Assembly (NCBI GenBank): GCA_003248865.1
Contig: QFPK01000003.1
Location: 1-64,000 of the forward strand
DNA from: Sphingomonas sp.
GTDB lineage: Bacteria > Pseudomonadota > Alphaproteobacteria > Sphingomonadales > Sphingomonadaceae
DNA length: 64,000 bases
Direction of reading: 5' to 3'
Part shown: positions 52,577 through 61,863 of the stretch, in pieces
How the letters are laid out: each line of letters begins with the position of its first letter
Position numbering within the stretch: the first letter of the stretch is position 1
Position numbers and translations under genes: made by a program
The notes under the pieces: model-generated
Seen by the model: only the letters and a program-made list of their open reading frames with translations
Told to the model about the DNA's origin: nothing
Database searches by the model: none

Positions 52577-52999
52577 ATGCTCGACGAATTCAAGGCATTC
52601 ATCGCACGGGGCAATGTGCTGGATCTGGCGGTCGGTGTGATCATCGGCGGCGCGTTCGGCACCATCGTCAGTTCGCTGACGGGGGACGTGATCATGCCGC
52701 TGCTGTCTCTGCTGACGGGCAGCGCCGATTTCACGGAAAACTACATCCGGCTGGGGCCGATCCCGGCCGAGCTGCAGGGCAAGGCGCCCGACTATGCCGC
52801 GCTGAAGGCGGCCGGCGTGCCGATGCTGGGCTATGGCGCGTTCCTGACGGCGGTGCTGAACTTCCTGATCCTGGCCTTCGCCGTGTTCCTGATCGTGAAG
52901 AACGCCAACAAGTTCTTCGCGAAGATGGAGCCTCCGGCACCGCCGACTCCGGAAGATGTGCTGCTGCTGCGTGAGATTCGCGACAGCCTCAAGAAGTAG
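52577..52999 (+). CDS. mscL: Large-conductance mechanosensitive channel MscL
   Basis: 140 residues. The N-terminal FKAFIARGNVLDLAVGVIIG is the MscL signature and pore helix, followed by the periplasmic loop, TM2 (FLTAVLNFLILAFAVFLIVK) and the C-terminal helical bundle with TPEDVLLLREIRDSL. It opens under high membrane tension to release solutes during osmotic downshift. ATG 52577 has GGGGG upstream. Confidence 0.97.
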   Translation: MLDEFKAFIARGNVLDLAVGVIIGGAFGTIVSSLTGDVIMPLLSLLTGSADFTENYIRLGPIPAELQGKAPDYAALKAAGVPMLGYGAFLTAVLNFLILAFAVFLIVKNANKFFAKMEPPAPPTPEDVLLLREIRDSLKK

Positions 53000-53011
53000 C
53001 GCTCAACACCA

Positions 53012-53860
53012 ATGGCGTTTGTAACCATGTTGCTTGAAGATACCCCGCTCTGGTTGCTGGGGCTGTTCCTGTTCGCGATCTTCTGGCTGGCGGCCGCCTT
53101 CGGCCGCTGGCTTCGAAGCAAGACGACGCCGACAGGCGACAAGAGCGATCCGGCGCTGATTGCGTCGGCATCGCTGGGCCTGCTGGCGCTGCTGCTGGGC
53201 TTCACCGTTTCCATGGCCGTCAGCCGCTATGATGGCCGCCGCACGGCAACCCTCAATGAAGGCAATGCCATCGGTACGTTCGTCTACCGGACAGACCTGA
53301 TGCCGCCCCAGCTGCGGGAAAAGACGCTGGAGGCGCTGGAAACCTATGTGGAAGCCCGGCTGGCCGTAGGCCGAATGGGCGAAAGCAGCGACGCGGTTCG
53401 GCAGGCGCATGCCGAAACCGGCAAGGTGGCCCAGAAAATGTGGTCACACATGGTGGCCGTGGGGCCCGAGGTGCCCGACACCGCCGTGCGCATCCTGCTG
53501 GTGGAAAGCGCGAACCAGATGTTCGATGCCGCGATGGTGCGCGACGCGGCGCTGGCCAACCGCCTGCCGCCCACGCTTGTGGTGCTGCTGATCCTGTTTC
53601 CCGTGGCGAGCCTGGTGCTGATCGGCTATGTCAGCGGGCGGCTTGTCGGCGCGCATTTCATGGCCTCCACGGAACTGATCCTGCTGCTGACGCTGGTGCT
53701 CCTGCTGATCGGGGATTTGAACCGGCCCCGGTCCGGCACCATCGCCACGCCGCAGACCGCGCTGCTGGAGGTTCAGGCCCAGATCATCGCGGCCCGTCAA
53801 TCGTCGCCCGCCGGCCTTTCCGCCGGTACCGGACCCGCACAGAAACCCGCAAATCCTTGA
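53012..53860 (+). CDS. DUF4239/bestrophin-like membrane protein
   Basis: 282 residues. Membrane segments near 12-32 and 50-70 are followed by a soluble central part and two further segments near 185-235. GLLALLLGFTVSMAVSRYD and the following GNAIGTFVYRTDLMPPQLRE match the DUF4239 family of uncharacterised membrane proteins. It lies 12 bp after mscL and 13 bp before the META gene, so the three may be co-transcribed. The function is unknown. Confidence 0.75.
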   Translation: MAFVTMLLEDTPLWLLGLFLFAIFWLAAAFGRWLRSKTTPTGDKSDPALIASASLGLLALLLGFTVSMAVSRYDGRRTATLNEGNAIGTFVYRTDLMPPQLREKTLEALETYVEARLAVGRMGESSDAVRQAHAETGKVAQKMWSHMVAVGPEVPDTAVRILLVESANQMFDAAMVRDAALANRLPPTLVVLLILFPVASLVLIGYVSGRLVGAHFMASTELILLLTLVLLLIGDLNRPRSGTIATPQTALLEVQAQIIAARQSSPAGLSAGTGPAQKPANP

Positions 53861-53873
53861 GGAGACCGACACT

Positions 53874-54320
53874 ATGCGCCTTCAGCACCTCGCAGCCGCT
53901 GCGCTGGCACTCGCCACGATGACGGGATGCGCCTCCACCGGCACGACGCCGGAAACCAAGCCCGCCGCGCCGGCCGCCCCCACCGGCGGCGCCGCGCTGA
54001 AGGGCCCGGAATGGAGCATCTTCGAAATCGGCGGCGCGCCGATCACCCCGGGCTCCAAGCCGACCATCAATTTCGAGGACGGTCGCGTGTTCGGCGCGGG
54101 CAGCTGCAACCGCTTCATGGGCGGCTACACCATCTCCGACGACGGGCTGAAGGTGGAATTCAGCCAGATGGCCTCCACCATGATGGCCTGCCCCGAGCCG
54201 CTGATGCAGCAGGAAGGCGTGCTGCTGAAGACCCTGGGTGATGTGAAAAGCTATGCCGTCGCCGATGGCGTGCTGACGCTGACCACGGCTGACGGCAAGA
54301 CGATCAAGGCGAAGCGCTGA
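53874..54320 (+). CDS. META-domain lipoprotein (HslJ-like)
   Basis: 148 residues. A lipoprotein signal (LALATMTGCAST) is followed by an Ala/Pro linker and a META domain (WSIFEIGGAPITPGS, FGAGSCNRFMGGY, MMACPEPLMQQE, LTLTTADGKTI). In E. coli HslJ, this domain is linked to heat shock and novobiocin tolerance. It probably resides in the outer membrane or periplasm. It is followed by a clear terminator. Confidence 0.88.
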   Translation: MRLQHLAAAALALATMTGCASTGTTPETKPAAPAAPTGGAALKGPEWSIFEIGGAPITPGSKPTINFEDGRVFGAGSCNRFMGGYTISDDGLKVEFSQMASTMMACPEPLMQQEGVLLKTLGDVKSYAVADGVLTLTTADGKTIKAKR

Positions 54321-54328
54321 GGAGAGAT

Positions 54329-54358
54329 GCCGGGCTCGCGTTGGGCCCGGCCTTCTTT
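54329..54358 (+). terminator. Rho-independent terminator of the META gene
   Basis: GCCGGGC (54329-54335) pairs with GCCCGGC (54345-54351) and is followed by CTTCTTT, 8 bp after the stop codon. Confidence 0.7.
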
Positions 54359-54368
54359 GCCTCCGGCG

Positions 54369-54556
54369 GGCAGGGAAATGATTTCCCTGCACCCTCGACA
54401 TTGGCGTTGCGCATTACTCCGACTGTTGCACGCGTGATGTTGTTTGATTGCCTGCGGCGCTGGAGCTTGCTGGCGCCGCAGGCAATCAATGCATCCGCCA
54501 GCGCAACCTAGCCGAGAGACCTGCTCATGTGGGTGCAGGGAGATCATCTCCCTGCC
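54369..54556. repeat. Nested inverted-repeat (REP/MITE-like) element
   Basis: The centre is a perfect 15-bp inverted repeat, GATTGCCTGCGGCGC (54446-54460) and its complement (54473-54487). On either side lie inverted copies of a second module that is itself palindromic: GCAGGGAAAT-G-ATTTCCCTGC (54370-54390) and GCAGGGAGAT-C-ATCTCCCTGC (54535-54555). The two outer modules match each other in reverse complement at 24 of 26 positions. The ~190-bp cruciform lies between convergent genes and encodes no protein. Confidence 0.75.
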
Positions 54557-54564
54557 GGGGGAGT

Positions 54565-54587
54565 TTGAGGGGGCAGAGCCCCCTCAA
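54565..54587. terminator. Hairpin, possible bidirectional terminator
   Basis: TTGAGGGGGC-AGA-GCCCCCTCAA is a perfect 10-bp stem with a 3-base loop, 17 bp from the end of the cyclophilin gene on the minus strand. There is no strong T run. Confidence 0.45.
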
Positions 54588-54604
54588 GCCCTCACCTTGC
54601 GCGT

Positions 54605-55051
54605 TCACGCGCTGCGCATCGACACGATCTTGCCGGGCGCGCGCGGCGGTTCGCCCTTGGGCAGGGCGTCGATATGGTCCATGCCGTCGGTCACTTCGCC
54701 CCAGACGGTGTATTGCCGGTCCAGGAAGCGGGCGTCGTCGAAGCAGATGAAGAACTGGCTGTTGGCGCTGTCCGGGTTGGAGGTGCGCGCCATGGAGCAG
54801 GTGCCGCGTACATGCGGCTCTGCGGAGAATTCCTGTTTCAGGTCGGGCAGGCTGGAGCCGCCGGTGCCGCGGCCGTTGGGGCAGCCGCCTTGCGCCATGA
54901 AACCGGGGATCACGCGGTGGAACACCACGCCATCGTAAAAGCCGCTGTCGGCCAGTTCCACGATCCGCGCGACATGGTTGGGCGCAAGGTCGGGGCGCAG
55001 CTTGATCGTCACGTCACCGGTTTCGGTGGTGAGCTTCAGCGTGTCGGGCAT
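54605..55051 (-). CDS. Peptidyl-prolyl cis-trans isomerase, cyclophilin type
   Basis: 148 residues with no signal peptide, so cytoplasmic (PpiB-like). Motifs: FYDGVVFHRVIPGFMAQGG, RGTCSMARTSNPDSANSQFF with the catalytic region, and FLDRQYTVWGEVTDGM. It accelerates proline isomerisation in folding proteins. It is divergent from tamA over 86 bp. Confidence 0.93.
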   Translation of the reverse strand: MPDTLKLTTETGDVTIKLRPDLAPNHVARIVELADSGFYDGVVFHRVIPGFMAQGGCPNGRGTGGSSLPDLKQEFSAEPHVRGTCSMARTSNPDSANSQFFICFDDARFLDRQYTVWGEVTDGMDHIDALPKGEPPRAPGKIVSMRSA

Positions 55052-55137
55052 GTCGGTCCTTTCAGGTGTGATGGCGGCCTCCTAACGTCGGATTGCATGG
55101 CTCGCCAGCCCTGCCTGTCGCAGCTCTGGCGCGAATC

Positions 55138-57204
55138 ATGGTTGAAGCACTTGCCTTTGCGGGCGGACACGTCTTTGTCGCAGTCGTGAAGGTTCGGACT
55201 CTGCCTGTTGCCCGGGGTGTGACCGCCGTGATGGCGGGGTTGCTGGCCGTGGGGTTTCCCGCACGGGCGCAGCAGGCACCGGCCGACGATCTGTTTGCGC
55301 CGCTGCCGCCGATTCCGGAAGCCGAGGAGGAGGTGCCGGAACAGCCGGGCGAGGCCGTCGTGCTGCCCCCGGTGGATCCGATGGATCCCACGCTGATGGC
55401 ACCGCTGCCGCCGCTGGCAACCTTCGATCCGGCGCCGCGCACCGACATCGTCTTCACGACCGTCGCCAGCGAGGGCATCCGCTATAGCGTGAAGGTGGAA
55501 GGGATGGAGCCGACCGGGCTTGAATCCAGCTTCCGCCGCCTCTCGGGGCTGTATCGCGGCCAGAATCGCCCGGCGACGGCAGCGCAGATCGCCTCGCGTG
55601 CCAATGCCGACAAGCAGCTGATGGAGCGACTGCTCTTTTCCGAAGGCTGGTATGGCGCGACGGTCGTGGTGCAGTCCGATTTCGAGAAGGAAGGCGAAGC
55701 CACGGTTCGGCTGATCGTTGTGCCTGGCGAACGCTATACCTGGCGTGAGATCGTGCTGGATCTGATCCCGGAGAACCGGCCCGAACTGGCACAGGGCTTC
55801 GGGCTGCAGGTGGGGGATCCGATCCGCGCGATCGAGGTGGAGGAGGCCGAAGGCGCATTGCTGTTCCGGCTGAACAGCAACGGCTACCCGTTCGCCGAGA
55901 TCGGCGTGCGCGACGTGGTGCTGGACGCCGACAAGCCGACCGGTACCTATCTGCTGACTGGGGACATCGGCCCGCAGGGTGTGTTCGGCGACATCAAGCT
56001 GACGGGATATCGCCCGTTCGACGAGACACATGCCCGGGTGATCGCGCGTTTCCGCCCCGGACAGCCCTATGATGCGCGGCTGGTGGATGATTTCCGCCGC
56101 GCGCTGATCGCCACGCAGCAGTTCGGCGGGGTCACGGTGAGCCCGGTGGATACCGGCATCCGGGATTCGGAAGGCCGGGCCGTCACCGAAATGCAGGTGC
56201 AGGGCAATCGCGGCCCGCAGCGGCTGCTGACCGGCCAGGTCGGCTATGCGACGGAAGAGGGCTTCCGGCTGGAAGGCAGCTGGCGGCACCGCAACCTGAT
56301 CGAGCCCGAGGGCATGCTGACGACGCGGGCCGTGCTGGGAACGGAAGAGCAGCGGGCATCTGCCGAGCTGTCATTCAGCAACTTCCGCCAGCGCGACCGC
56401 ACGCTGGATTTCTCGGTCGATGTCGCCAACCTCGATCCTGCGGCCTATTCGGCGCAGCAGTTTACCATGGGGGTGGGAATCGGCAGGGCCTCCACCCCGA
56501 TCTGGCAGAAGCGCTGGACCTGGAACGCCGCCTTCGAACTGGGTGTTTCACGAGAGCGAGGCAAGGGGCTGACGCGGGAGTATGATCCCGATACGCGCCG
56601 CCGTGACTTCCTCTTCGCCAGCCTGCCATTGTGGCTGGGCTATGATCGATCCAACGACCTGCTGGACCCGACATCGGGCTATCGGCTGCGGGTGGATATG
56701 AACCCGGAAGTGTCGCGTGAAGGCAGCAATGTCGAAACCTATGGCCGGATGTTCCTGGAAGGCAGCGCCTATCAGGGGGTGGCGAAATCCACGGTCCTGG
56801 CCGGCCGTGCCCGCGTCGGCGCCATCGTGGGGGCCGATCTGCTGCAGATCGCGCCAACCCGCCGGCTTTATGCGGGTGGCGGCGGATCTGTCCGGGGCTA
56901 TGATTTCCAGTCGGTCGGCTCGCTGGGCGTCAACGGCCTGCCGGTTGGCGGGCGCGGCCTGTTCGAATCCAGCGTGGAAGTTCGCCACCGATTCGGGGAT
57001 TTCGGCGTCGTCGGCTTCGTCGATGCGGGTTCGGTGAACAAGGATATCGGCCCAAGCTTCAGCGATGTGCGCTTCGGCGCCGGTGTCGGCGCGCGCTATT
57101 TCACCAGCTTCGGGCCGATCCGCATCGATGTGGCGCGGGCCGTCAATCGCAGCAAGCTCGATCCGCCGTTCGCGCTCTACATCTCCATCGGGCAGGCGTT
57201 CTGA
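55138..57204 (+). CDS. tamA: Autotransporter assembly factor TamA (Omp85 family)
   Basis: About 688 residues from ATG 55138; GTG 55186 is an alternative that gives a shorter signal peptide (VARGVTAVMAGLLAVGFPARAQ). POTRA-like domains span about 100-330, and the BamA/TamA barrel ends with RYFTSFGPIRIDVARAVNRS and ALYISIGQAF. The barrel contains the VRGYDFQSVG loop motif (VRGY/F) of the Omp85 family near 585. TamA sits in the outer membrane and works with TamB. The overlap with tamB by one base and the two autotransporters upstream in the window support this assignment. Confidence 0.88.
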   Translation: MVEALAFAGGHVFVAVVKVRTLPVARGVTAVMAGLLAVGFPARAQQAPADDLFAPLPPIPEAEEEVPEQPGEAVVLPPVDPMDPTLMAPLPPLATFDPAPRTDIVFTTVASEGIRYSVKVEGMEPTGLESSFRRLSGLYRGQNRPATAAQIASRANADKQLMERLLFSEGWYGATVVVQSDFEKEGEATVRLIVVPGERYTWREIVLDLIPENRPELAQGFGLQVGDPIRAIEVEEAEGALLFRLNSNGYPFAEIGVRDVVLDADKPTGTYLLTGDIGPQGVFGDIKLTGYRPFDETHARVIARFRPGQPYDARLVDDFRRALIATQQFGGVTVSPVDTGIRDSEGRAVTEMQVQGNRGPQRLLTGQVGYATEEGFRLEGSWRHRNLIEPEGMLTTRAVLGTEEQRASAELSFSNFRQRDRTLDFSVDVANLDPAAYSAQQFTMGVGIGRASTPIWQKRWTWNAAFELGVSRERGKGLTREYDPDTRRRDFLFASLPLWLGYDRSNDLLDPTSGYRLRVDMNPEVSREGSNVETYGRMFLEGSAYQGVAKSTVLAGRARVGAIVGADLLQIAPTRRLYAGGGGSVRGYDFQSVGSLGVNGLPVGGRGLFESSVEVRHRFGDFGVVGFVDAGSVNKDIGPSFSDVRFGAGVGARYFTSFGPIRIDVARAVNRSKLDPPFALYISIGQAF

Positions 57205-60200
57205 TGGCGGAAGACGCATCGACCGCCGAGGTGCCGGGCCCCGAAGACCCGGATCTTGAAGCACCGCCTGCACGCAGCTGGTGGGCCTGGCTGCTGGGTG
57301 CCGTGCTGGCAGTGGTGCTGCTGCTGGCGGCGGCGGTGCCGCTGGGGCTGTGGTGGCTGGCCGAAACGCCGGGGGGGCGGGCCTTTGTCGCCGGCAAGGT
57401 TTCAGGCCTGCAGCCCGAATCCGGCATCCGTTATGAAGTGGGCCGTATCGACGGCTCGCTGCTCTCCCGCTTCCAGCTGGTGGATGTGGTGGTGCACGAT
57501 CTGGATGGCCCTCTGGCCGTCATTCCGCGCGCCGATGTCGATTGGGAGCCTGTCACCCTCGTCCGCCGCATCGTTTCCATCAATCGGCTGGACGTGCCCG
57601 AAGTGCGCTTGCTCCGCATGTGGAACCTCAATCCACGCGACCCCGATGAGCCGATCCTGCCCGATATCGACGTGCGCGTGGGGCGTTTCAGCTTCCCGAA
57701 GATCGTGCTGGAAAAGCCGCTGCTGGGCCGCGAGGAGCAGTTGTCGGCGACCGGCCGTGCCGATATCCGTTCGGGCCGGCTGCTGCTGGACATGCAGGCG
57801 GCGGCAGTCGCCGGCGACAGGCTGCTGCTTCTTGTTGATGCAGAACCCGATCGCGACAAGTTCGATCTGCAGGCGGACCTGTGCGCGCCGGTTGGCGGCA
57901 TGGTCACCACGGCGATCGGCTTCGACAAGCCGCTGGCGCTGAAGGCCAGTGGCAAGGGCAGCTGGCAGCAATGGCGGGGCAGCCTGAACGCCGGCATGGG
58001 CGAAGGCGAAACGGCCGTGACGCTGGCCGATGTGAAACTGAGCGCAGACGATGGCCGTTTCCGCGCGCAGGGCAATCTGTATCCGCTGCCGCTGCTGCCG
58101 GAAGGCGCGCTGGTGCAGCTGGCGGCCCCGGCCGTCGCCCTTGACGTTGCCGGCAGCCGCGACGGCAACTGGTTCGACCTGAAGCTGGTCGCAAGCTCTG
58201 CGGCGCTGGCGTTGACGGGCGGCGGCCGTATCGACACCAGCGACAATCTGCTCGACGGTGTGACGCTGACGCTGGTGGTGAAGCAGCCGGAGGCGGTCTC
58301 GCCGAAACTTTCCGGCACCGGGATGCAGGCGACGCTGACGGCGAGCGGGCCCGTGGCCGACCCCGCCATCGGCTGGCGTGCCACAGCCACCACCCTGCGC
58401 TTCGCCGGCGAAAGCGGGCCGATGGGAGCGGACGCTGTGGTGGCCGAAGGCCAGCTGAGGCTGAAGACGCCGGATCGGCCGATGCAGATTCCCTTCACCG
58501 CCAGCGCCGCCCGGCTGGTGGGGCTGCCCCCCGAAACGGCAGCCTTGCTGGAACGGCCGCGCCTGTCTGGCACCGCAAGCTTTGCGGACGGCGCGGTTTC
58601 CGCCAGCGGCGTCAGGCTGCAGACCACAATGGTGGACGCGACGGGCAGCGGCTCGCTGGCGGCAGACGGGCGGATCACGGCGCAGATGAACGCGGGTGTC
58701 GCACGGGTCGAAGTGCCCGGCATCGGTGTGGTGACGGCCCGCGTGCAGGCCAATGTGCTGCGCCCCGCGGGGGCCGAGACATTCACGGTTTCGGGCAATT
58801 TCGACGGGCGGGCGCTGGCGCTGACCAATGTCTCGATGAAGGACTTCCTCGGCGGGCTGCCATCCATGCGCGGCAGCTTCGCGCTGGCCGCTGACGGGAC
58901 GATCCGGGTCAACAATGCCGCGCTCAGCAGCCCCAATCTCAACGTGTCCGGTGCGAAGGCAAGTTATGATCCGGTGAGCGGCCGCTTCATGCTGGATGCA
59001 AAGGGCCAAAGCCGGGCCTATGGCCCCTTCACCCTCGTTGCATCCGGCACCTCTCAGGCACCGCATGCCACCCTCACCATGCCCAGCCCCGGCTTTGGCT
59101 TCGGCGTCACGAACCTGGTGGCCGAGCTCGCCCCGGCGCCGGGCGGCCTGCTGGTCACCGCGAAGGGCGACAGCCCGCAGGGCGGGCTCGATGGCCGCGT
59201 GGTGGTGGGCTTGGGCGATGGCCAGCCGCTGTCGCTCGATGTGCAGCGCGTCGCGATCGCCGGCATCGAAGCGCATGGCAAGCTGGTGCAGACGCCCACC
59301 GGCCCCTTCGCGGGCCGACTGGTTGTGGATGGCCAGGGGGTCGACGCCAACTTCGACCTCTCGGCGTCGGGCGCGATCCAGCAGATCGATCTGGAGGCAC
59401 GGGCGCTCAACGCCCGCATCCCGCTCGCCGAGCCCATCACCATCAGCAAGGGCGCCGCCCGTGCCACGATTCTGATGGTGCCTGGCAAGCCGCAGTTGCG
59501 CGGCAGTTTCGCCGCCACCGGCGTGCGGCGCAGCACATTGGTGCTGACGGAGCTGAATGGCGCTGCCAACCTCAGCGGCACCAGCGGCGTTGCGACCGTG
59601 AACGCGAGCGGCCGCACCGGCGACGGTCAGCCGTTCAAGGCCACCGGGCGGGTCCAGTCCGTGGCGGACGGCTATCTTTTCTTCCTGGACGGTCGGGTCG
59701 GCCAGCTCCCGCTGAAGCTGGAGCGGCCTGCGCGCCTGGTGCAGACGGCCGACGGCTGGCACCTGCAGCCCGCGCGCCTGCTGCTGCCGCGCGGGCAGGT
59801 GGATATGGAGGGCAGTTTCGGCCCGAAACAGGATATCCGTGTCGCGCTGCGCGACGTTGACCTGTCCATCCTTGATCTTGTGTCCAGTGGGTATGGCTTC
59901 GGCGGCAAGGTGAACGGGCAGGTGGCGCTGCGGGGCGACAGCCAGTCCCGCATCCCCGCCGGCGAGGCCGACCTCACCATCACCGGCTTGCAGCGCGCCG
60001 GCGTTACCGGGATCAGCATCCCCATCGATGTGCGGGTGTCTGCCCGGTCGGACGGCACCGGCCTGCAGCTGGGTGCCCGGATGTCGTACCAGAACAATGA
60101 TCTGGGTCGGCTGGTGCTGCAGCTGGATCCGGGGCCGGGGGAAACCCCGCAGGAACGGTTCGAGCAGGGGCGGCTTTCCGGCGGTATCCGCTATAACGGC

Positions 60201-61433
60201 CCGGTCGAGCCTCTTTGGGCCATGGCCGGCTTGGAAGGGCAGGAACTGAAGGGGTCCATCGCGATCGGCGCGGACATTTCCGGCACGCCCACCGATCCGA
60301 CGCTGAACGGCATCGCGCGCGGCAAGGGGCTGGTCTATCGCAATGCCACGCTCGGCACGGAGATCGTCGATCTTGCCTTCGACGGCGGTTTCAGCGGCAA
60401 TGCGCTGAAGCTGAACAGCATCAGCGGCCGTGCGAACGGGGGTACCATCTCCGGCTCGGGTTTTGTGCGCTTCGGGCTGCAGCAGCAGGTCGACCTGCAG
60501 GTGGAACTGAACCGGGCACGTCTCGCCAACTCGGACATCATGGAGTTCACCCTGTCCGGGCCGCTGCGGCTGGCGGGCGAGGGCCGCAAGATCACGTTGT
60601 CAGGTGATCTTCGGGTCGATTCGGCGCGTGTGCAGCTGGTGCAGGTGGAAACCAGCGAAATTCCGCAGCTGCAGGTACGCCGCGCGGGCGAGGTGCGTGT
60701 CCCCGAGGCGGAGCCGTCGTTGCGCCTGTCCGATATCGCGCTGGACGTGCGCATTCGCGCCGACGACCGGGTACAGGTGGAGGGCATGGGGCTGGAAAGT
60801 GTCTGGCGCGGGGATATCCGCGTGCAGGGAACGGCGGCCGATCCACGCATGATCGGCACGGCGACGCTGGCGCGAGGGGAGTTCAACTTCGCGGGCAGCA
60901 CCTTCGAGCTGACCACCGGCCGGGTCGGCTTCAACGGCCGCCCCCTCGACAGTTCCATCAATATCCAGGCCCAGACCCAGGCCGAGGAAGTGACGGCCTT
61001 CGTCACCATCAGCGGCACGGCCGCCAAGCCGGATATTCGCTTCAGCTCGTCGCCTTCGCTGCCGGAAGACGAGATTCTGTCACGCCTGCTGTTCGGTGCC
61101 TCCGTCGCCGACCTCAGCGTGACGGAAGCCGTGCAACTGGCCACCGCCATCGCCGGGCTGCAATCCGGCGTGGACACCATGGGCAAGATCCGCCGGTCGG
61201 TGGGCGTGGACCGGCTGCGGCTGGTGGGGGACAACACCCAGACCGGCATGGGAACCGGCATTGCCATCGGCAAGCGGCTGACGCGCAACGTCTATGTGGA
61301 AGTGCTGACAGACAGCCAGGGCAACACGCTGACCACCGTGCAGCTGACACTGAGCCGGGTGTGGAGCGTGTTGCTGGAAGTCAGTTCTCTCGGCAACAGC
61401 AGCGTGAACCTGCGCTATCAGCGGGAGCGATAG
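57204..61433 (+). CDS. tamB: Translocation and assembly module inner-membrane component TamB
   Basis: 1,409 residues. One N-terminal membrane segment (WWAWLLGAVLAVVLLLAAAV) anchors a long periplasmic beta-taco made of repeated beta strands. The C-terminal DUF490/TamB domain (about 1060-1409) includes SSSPSLPEDEILSRLLFGAS and ends SLGNSSVNLRYQRER. TamB spans the periplasm, contacts TamA, and is implicated in inserting outer-membrane proteins and in lipid transport. The start overlaps the tamA stop. Confidence 0.93.
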   Translation: MAEDASTAEVPGPEDPDLEAPPARSWWAWLLGAVLAVVLLLAAAVPLGLWWLAETPGGRAFVAGKVSGLQPESGIRYEVGRIDGSLLSRFQLVDVVVHDLDGPLAVIPRADVDWEPVTLVRRIVSINRLDVPEVRLLRMWNLNPRDPDEPILPDIDVRVGRFSFPKIVLEKPLLGREEQLSATGRADIRSGRLLLDMQAAAVAGDRLLLLVDAEPDRDKFDLQADLCAPVGGMVTTAIGFDKPLALKASGKGSWQQWRGSLNAGMGEGETAVTLADVKLSADDGRFRAQGNLYPLPLLPEGALVQLAAPAVALDVAGSRDGNWFDLKLVASSAALALTGGGRIDTSDNLLDGVTLTLVVKQPEAVSPKLSGTGMQATLTASGPVADPAIGWRATATTLRFAGESGPMGADAVVAEGQLRLKTPDRPMQIPFTASAARLVGLPPETAALLERPRLSGTASFADGAVSASGVRLQTTMVDATGSGSLAADGRITAQMNAGVARVEVPGIGVVTARVQANVLRPAGAETFTVSGNFDGRALALTNVSMKDFLGGLPSMRGSFALAADGTIRVNNAALSSPNLNVSGAKASYDPVSGRFMLDAKGQSRAYGPFTLVASGTSQAPHATLTMPSPGFGFGVTNLVAELAPAPGGLLVTAKGDSPQGGLDGRVVVGLGDGQPLSLDVQRVAIAGIEAHGKLVQTPTGPFAGRLVVDGQGVDANFDLSASGAIQQIDLEARALNARIPLAEPITISKGAARATILMVPGKPQLRGSFAATGVRRSTLVLTELNGAANLSGTSGVATVNASGRTGDGQPFKATGRVQSVADGYLFFLDGRVGQLPLKLERPARLVQTADGWHLQPARLLLPRGQVDMEGSFGPKQDIRVALRDVDLSILDLVSSGYGFGGKVNGQVALRGDSQSRIPAGEADLTITGLQRAGVTGISIPIDVRVSARSDGTGLQLGARMSYQNNDLGRLVLQLDPGPGETPQERFEQGRLSGGIRYNGPVEPLWAMAGLEGQELKGSIAIGADISGTPTDPTLNGIARGKGLVYRNATLGTEIVDLAFDGGFSGNALKLNSISGRANGGTISGSGFVRFGLQQQVDLQVELNRARLANSDIMEFTLSGPLRLAGEGRKITLSGDLRVDSARVQLVQVETSEIPQLQVRRAGEVRVPEAEPSLRLSDIALDVRIRADDRVQVEGMGLESVWRGDIRVQGTAADPRMIGTATLARGEFNFAGSTFELTTGRVGFNGRPLDSSINIQAQTQAEEVTAFVTISGTAAKPDIRFSSSPSLPEDEILSRLLFGASVADLSVTEAVQLATAIAGLQSGVDTMGKIRRSVGVDRLRLVGDNTQTGMGTGIAIGKRLTRNVYVEVLTDSQGNTLTTVQLTLSRVWSVLLEVSSLGNSSVNLRYQRER

Positions 61434-61495
61434 GGCAGGTTGGCTGCCGACGGTAAATCATTCCCTACCCGCGAGGCGCGCAGAACAGCCCTGCT

Positions 61496-61858
61496 TTACC
61501 CCGCCGCCAGCTCCGCCAGTTCTCCGGCACCGAACACCCGGCCCCGACTGAGGAAGCGCTTCTCGCGCCCATTGTCCAGGCTGAACATGCCGCCGCGCCC
61601 GGGCACCACATCAAGGATCAGCTGGGTATGGGCCCAGGCCTCTCCCTGCGCCTTGCCGATATAGACGGGTACGCCGTCCACTTCGCCGAGCAGGGTGTCA
61701 TTGCCCCCGATGCGGAACTCGCCGGCCGGGTAGCACATGGGGGAGGAACCGTCGCAGCATCCGCCGGACTGGTGGAACAGGATGGCGCCATGTTCGGCGC
61801 GGATTTCCGCGATCAGGTCGCGGGCCGCCGCTGTCGCGACGACCCGCTGAACCGTCAT
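61496..61858 (-). CDS. DUF779 family protein (aldehyde dehydrogenase-associated)
   Basis: 120 residues. The Cys-containing motif HQSGGCCDGSSPMCYPAGEF and WAHTQLILDVVPGRGGMFSL are the family hallmarks. DUF779 genes are commonly found beside aldehyde and alcohol dehydrogenases, as here, but the function is unknown; the Cys-rich segment might bind a metal. It follows adhP by 5 bp on the same strand. Confidence 0.88.
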   Translation of the reverse strand: MTVQRVVATAAARDLIAEIRAEHGAILFHQSGGCCDGSSPMCYPAGEFRIGGNDTLLGEVDGVPVYIGKAQGEAWAHTQLILDVVPGRGGMFSLDNGREKRFLSRGRVFGAGELAELAAG

Positions 61859-61863
61859 GGCCG

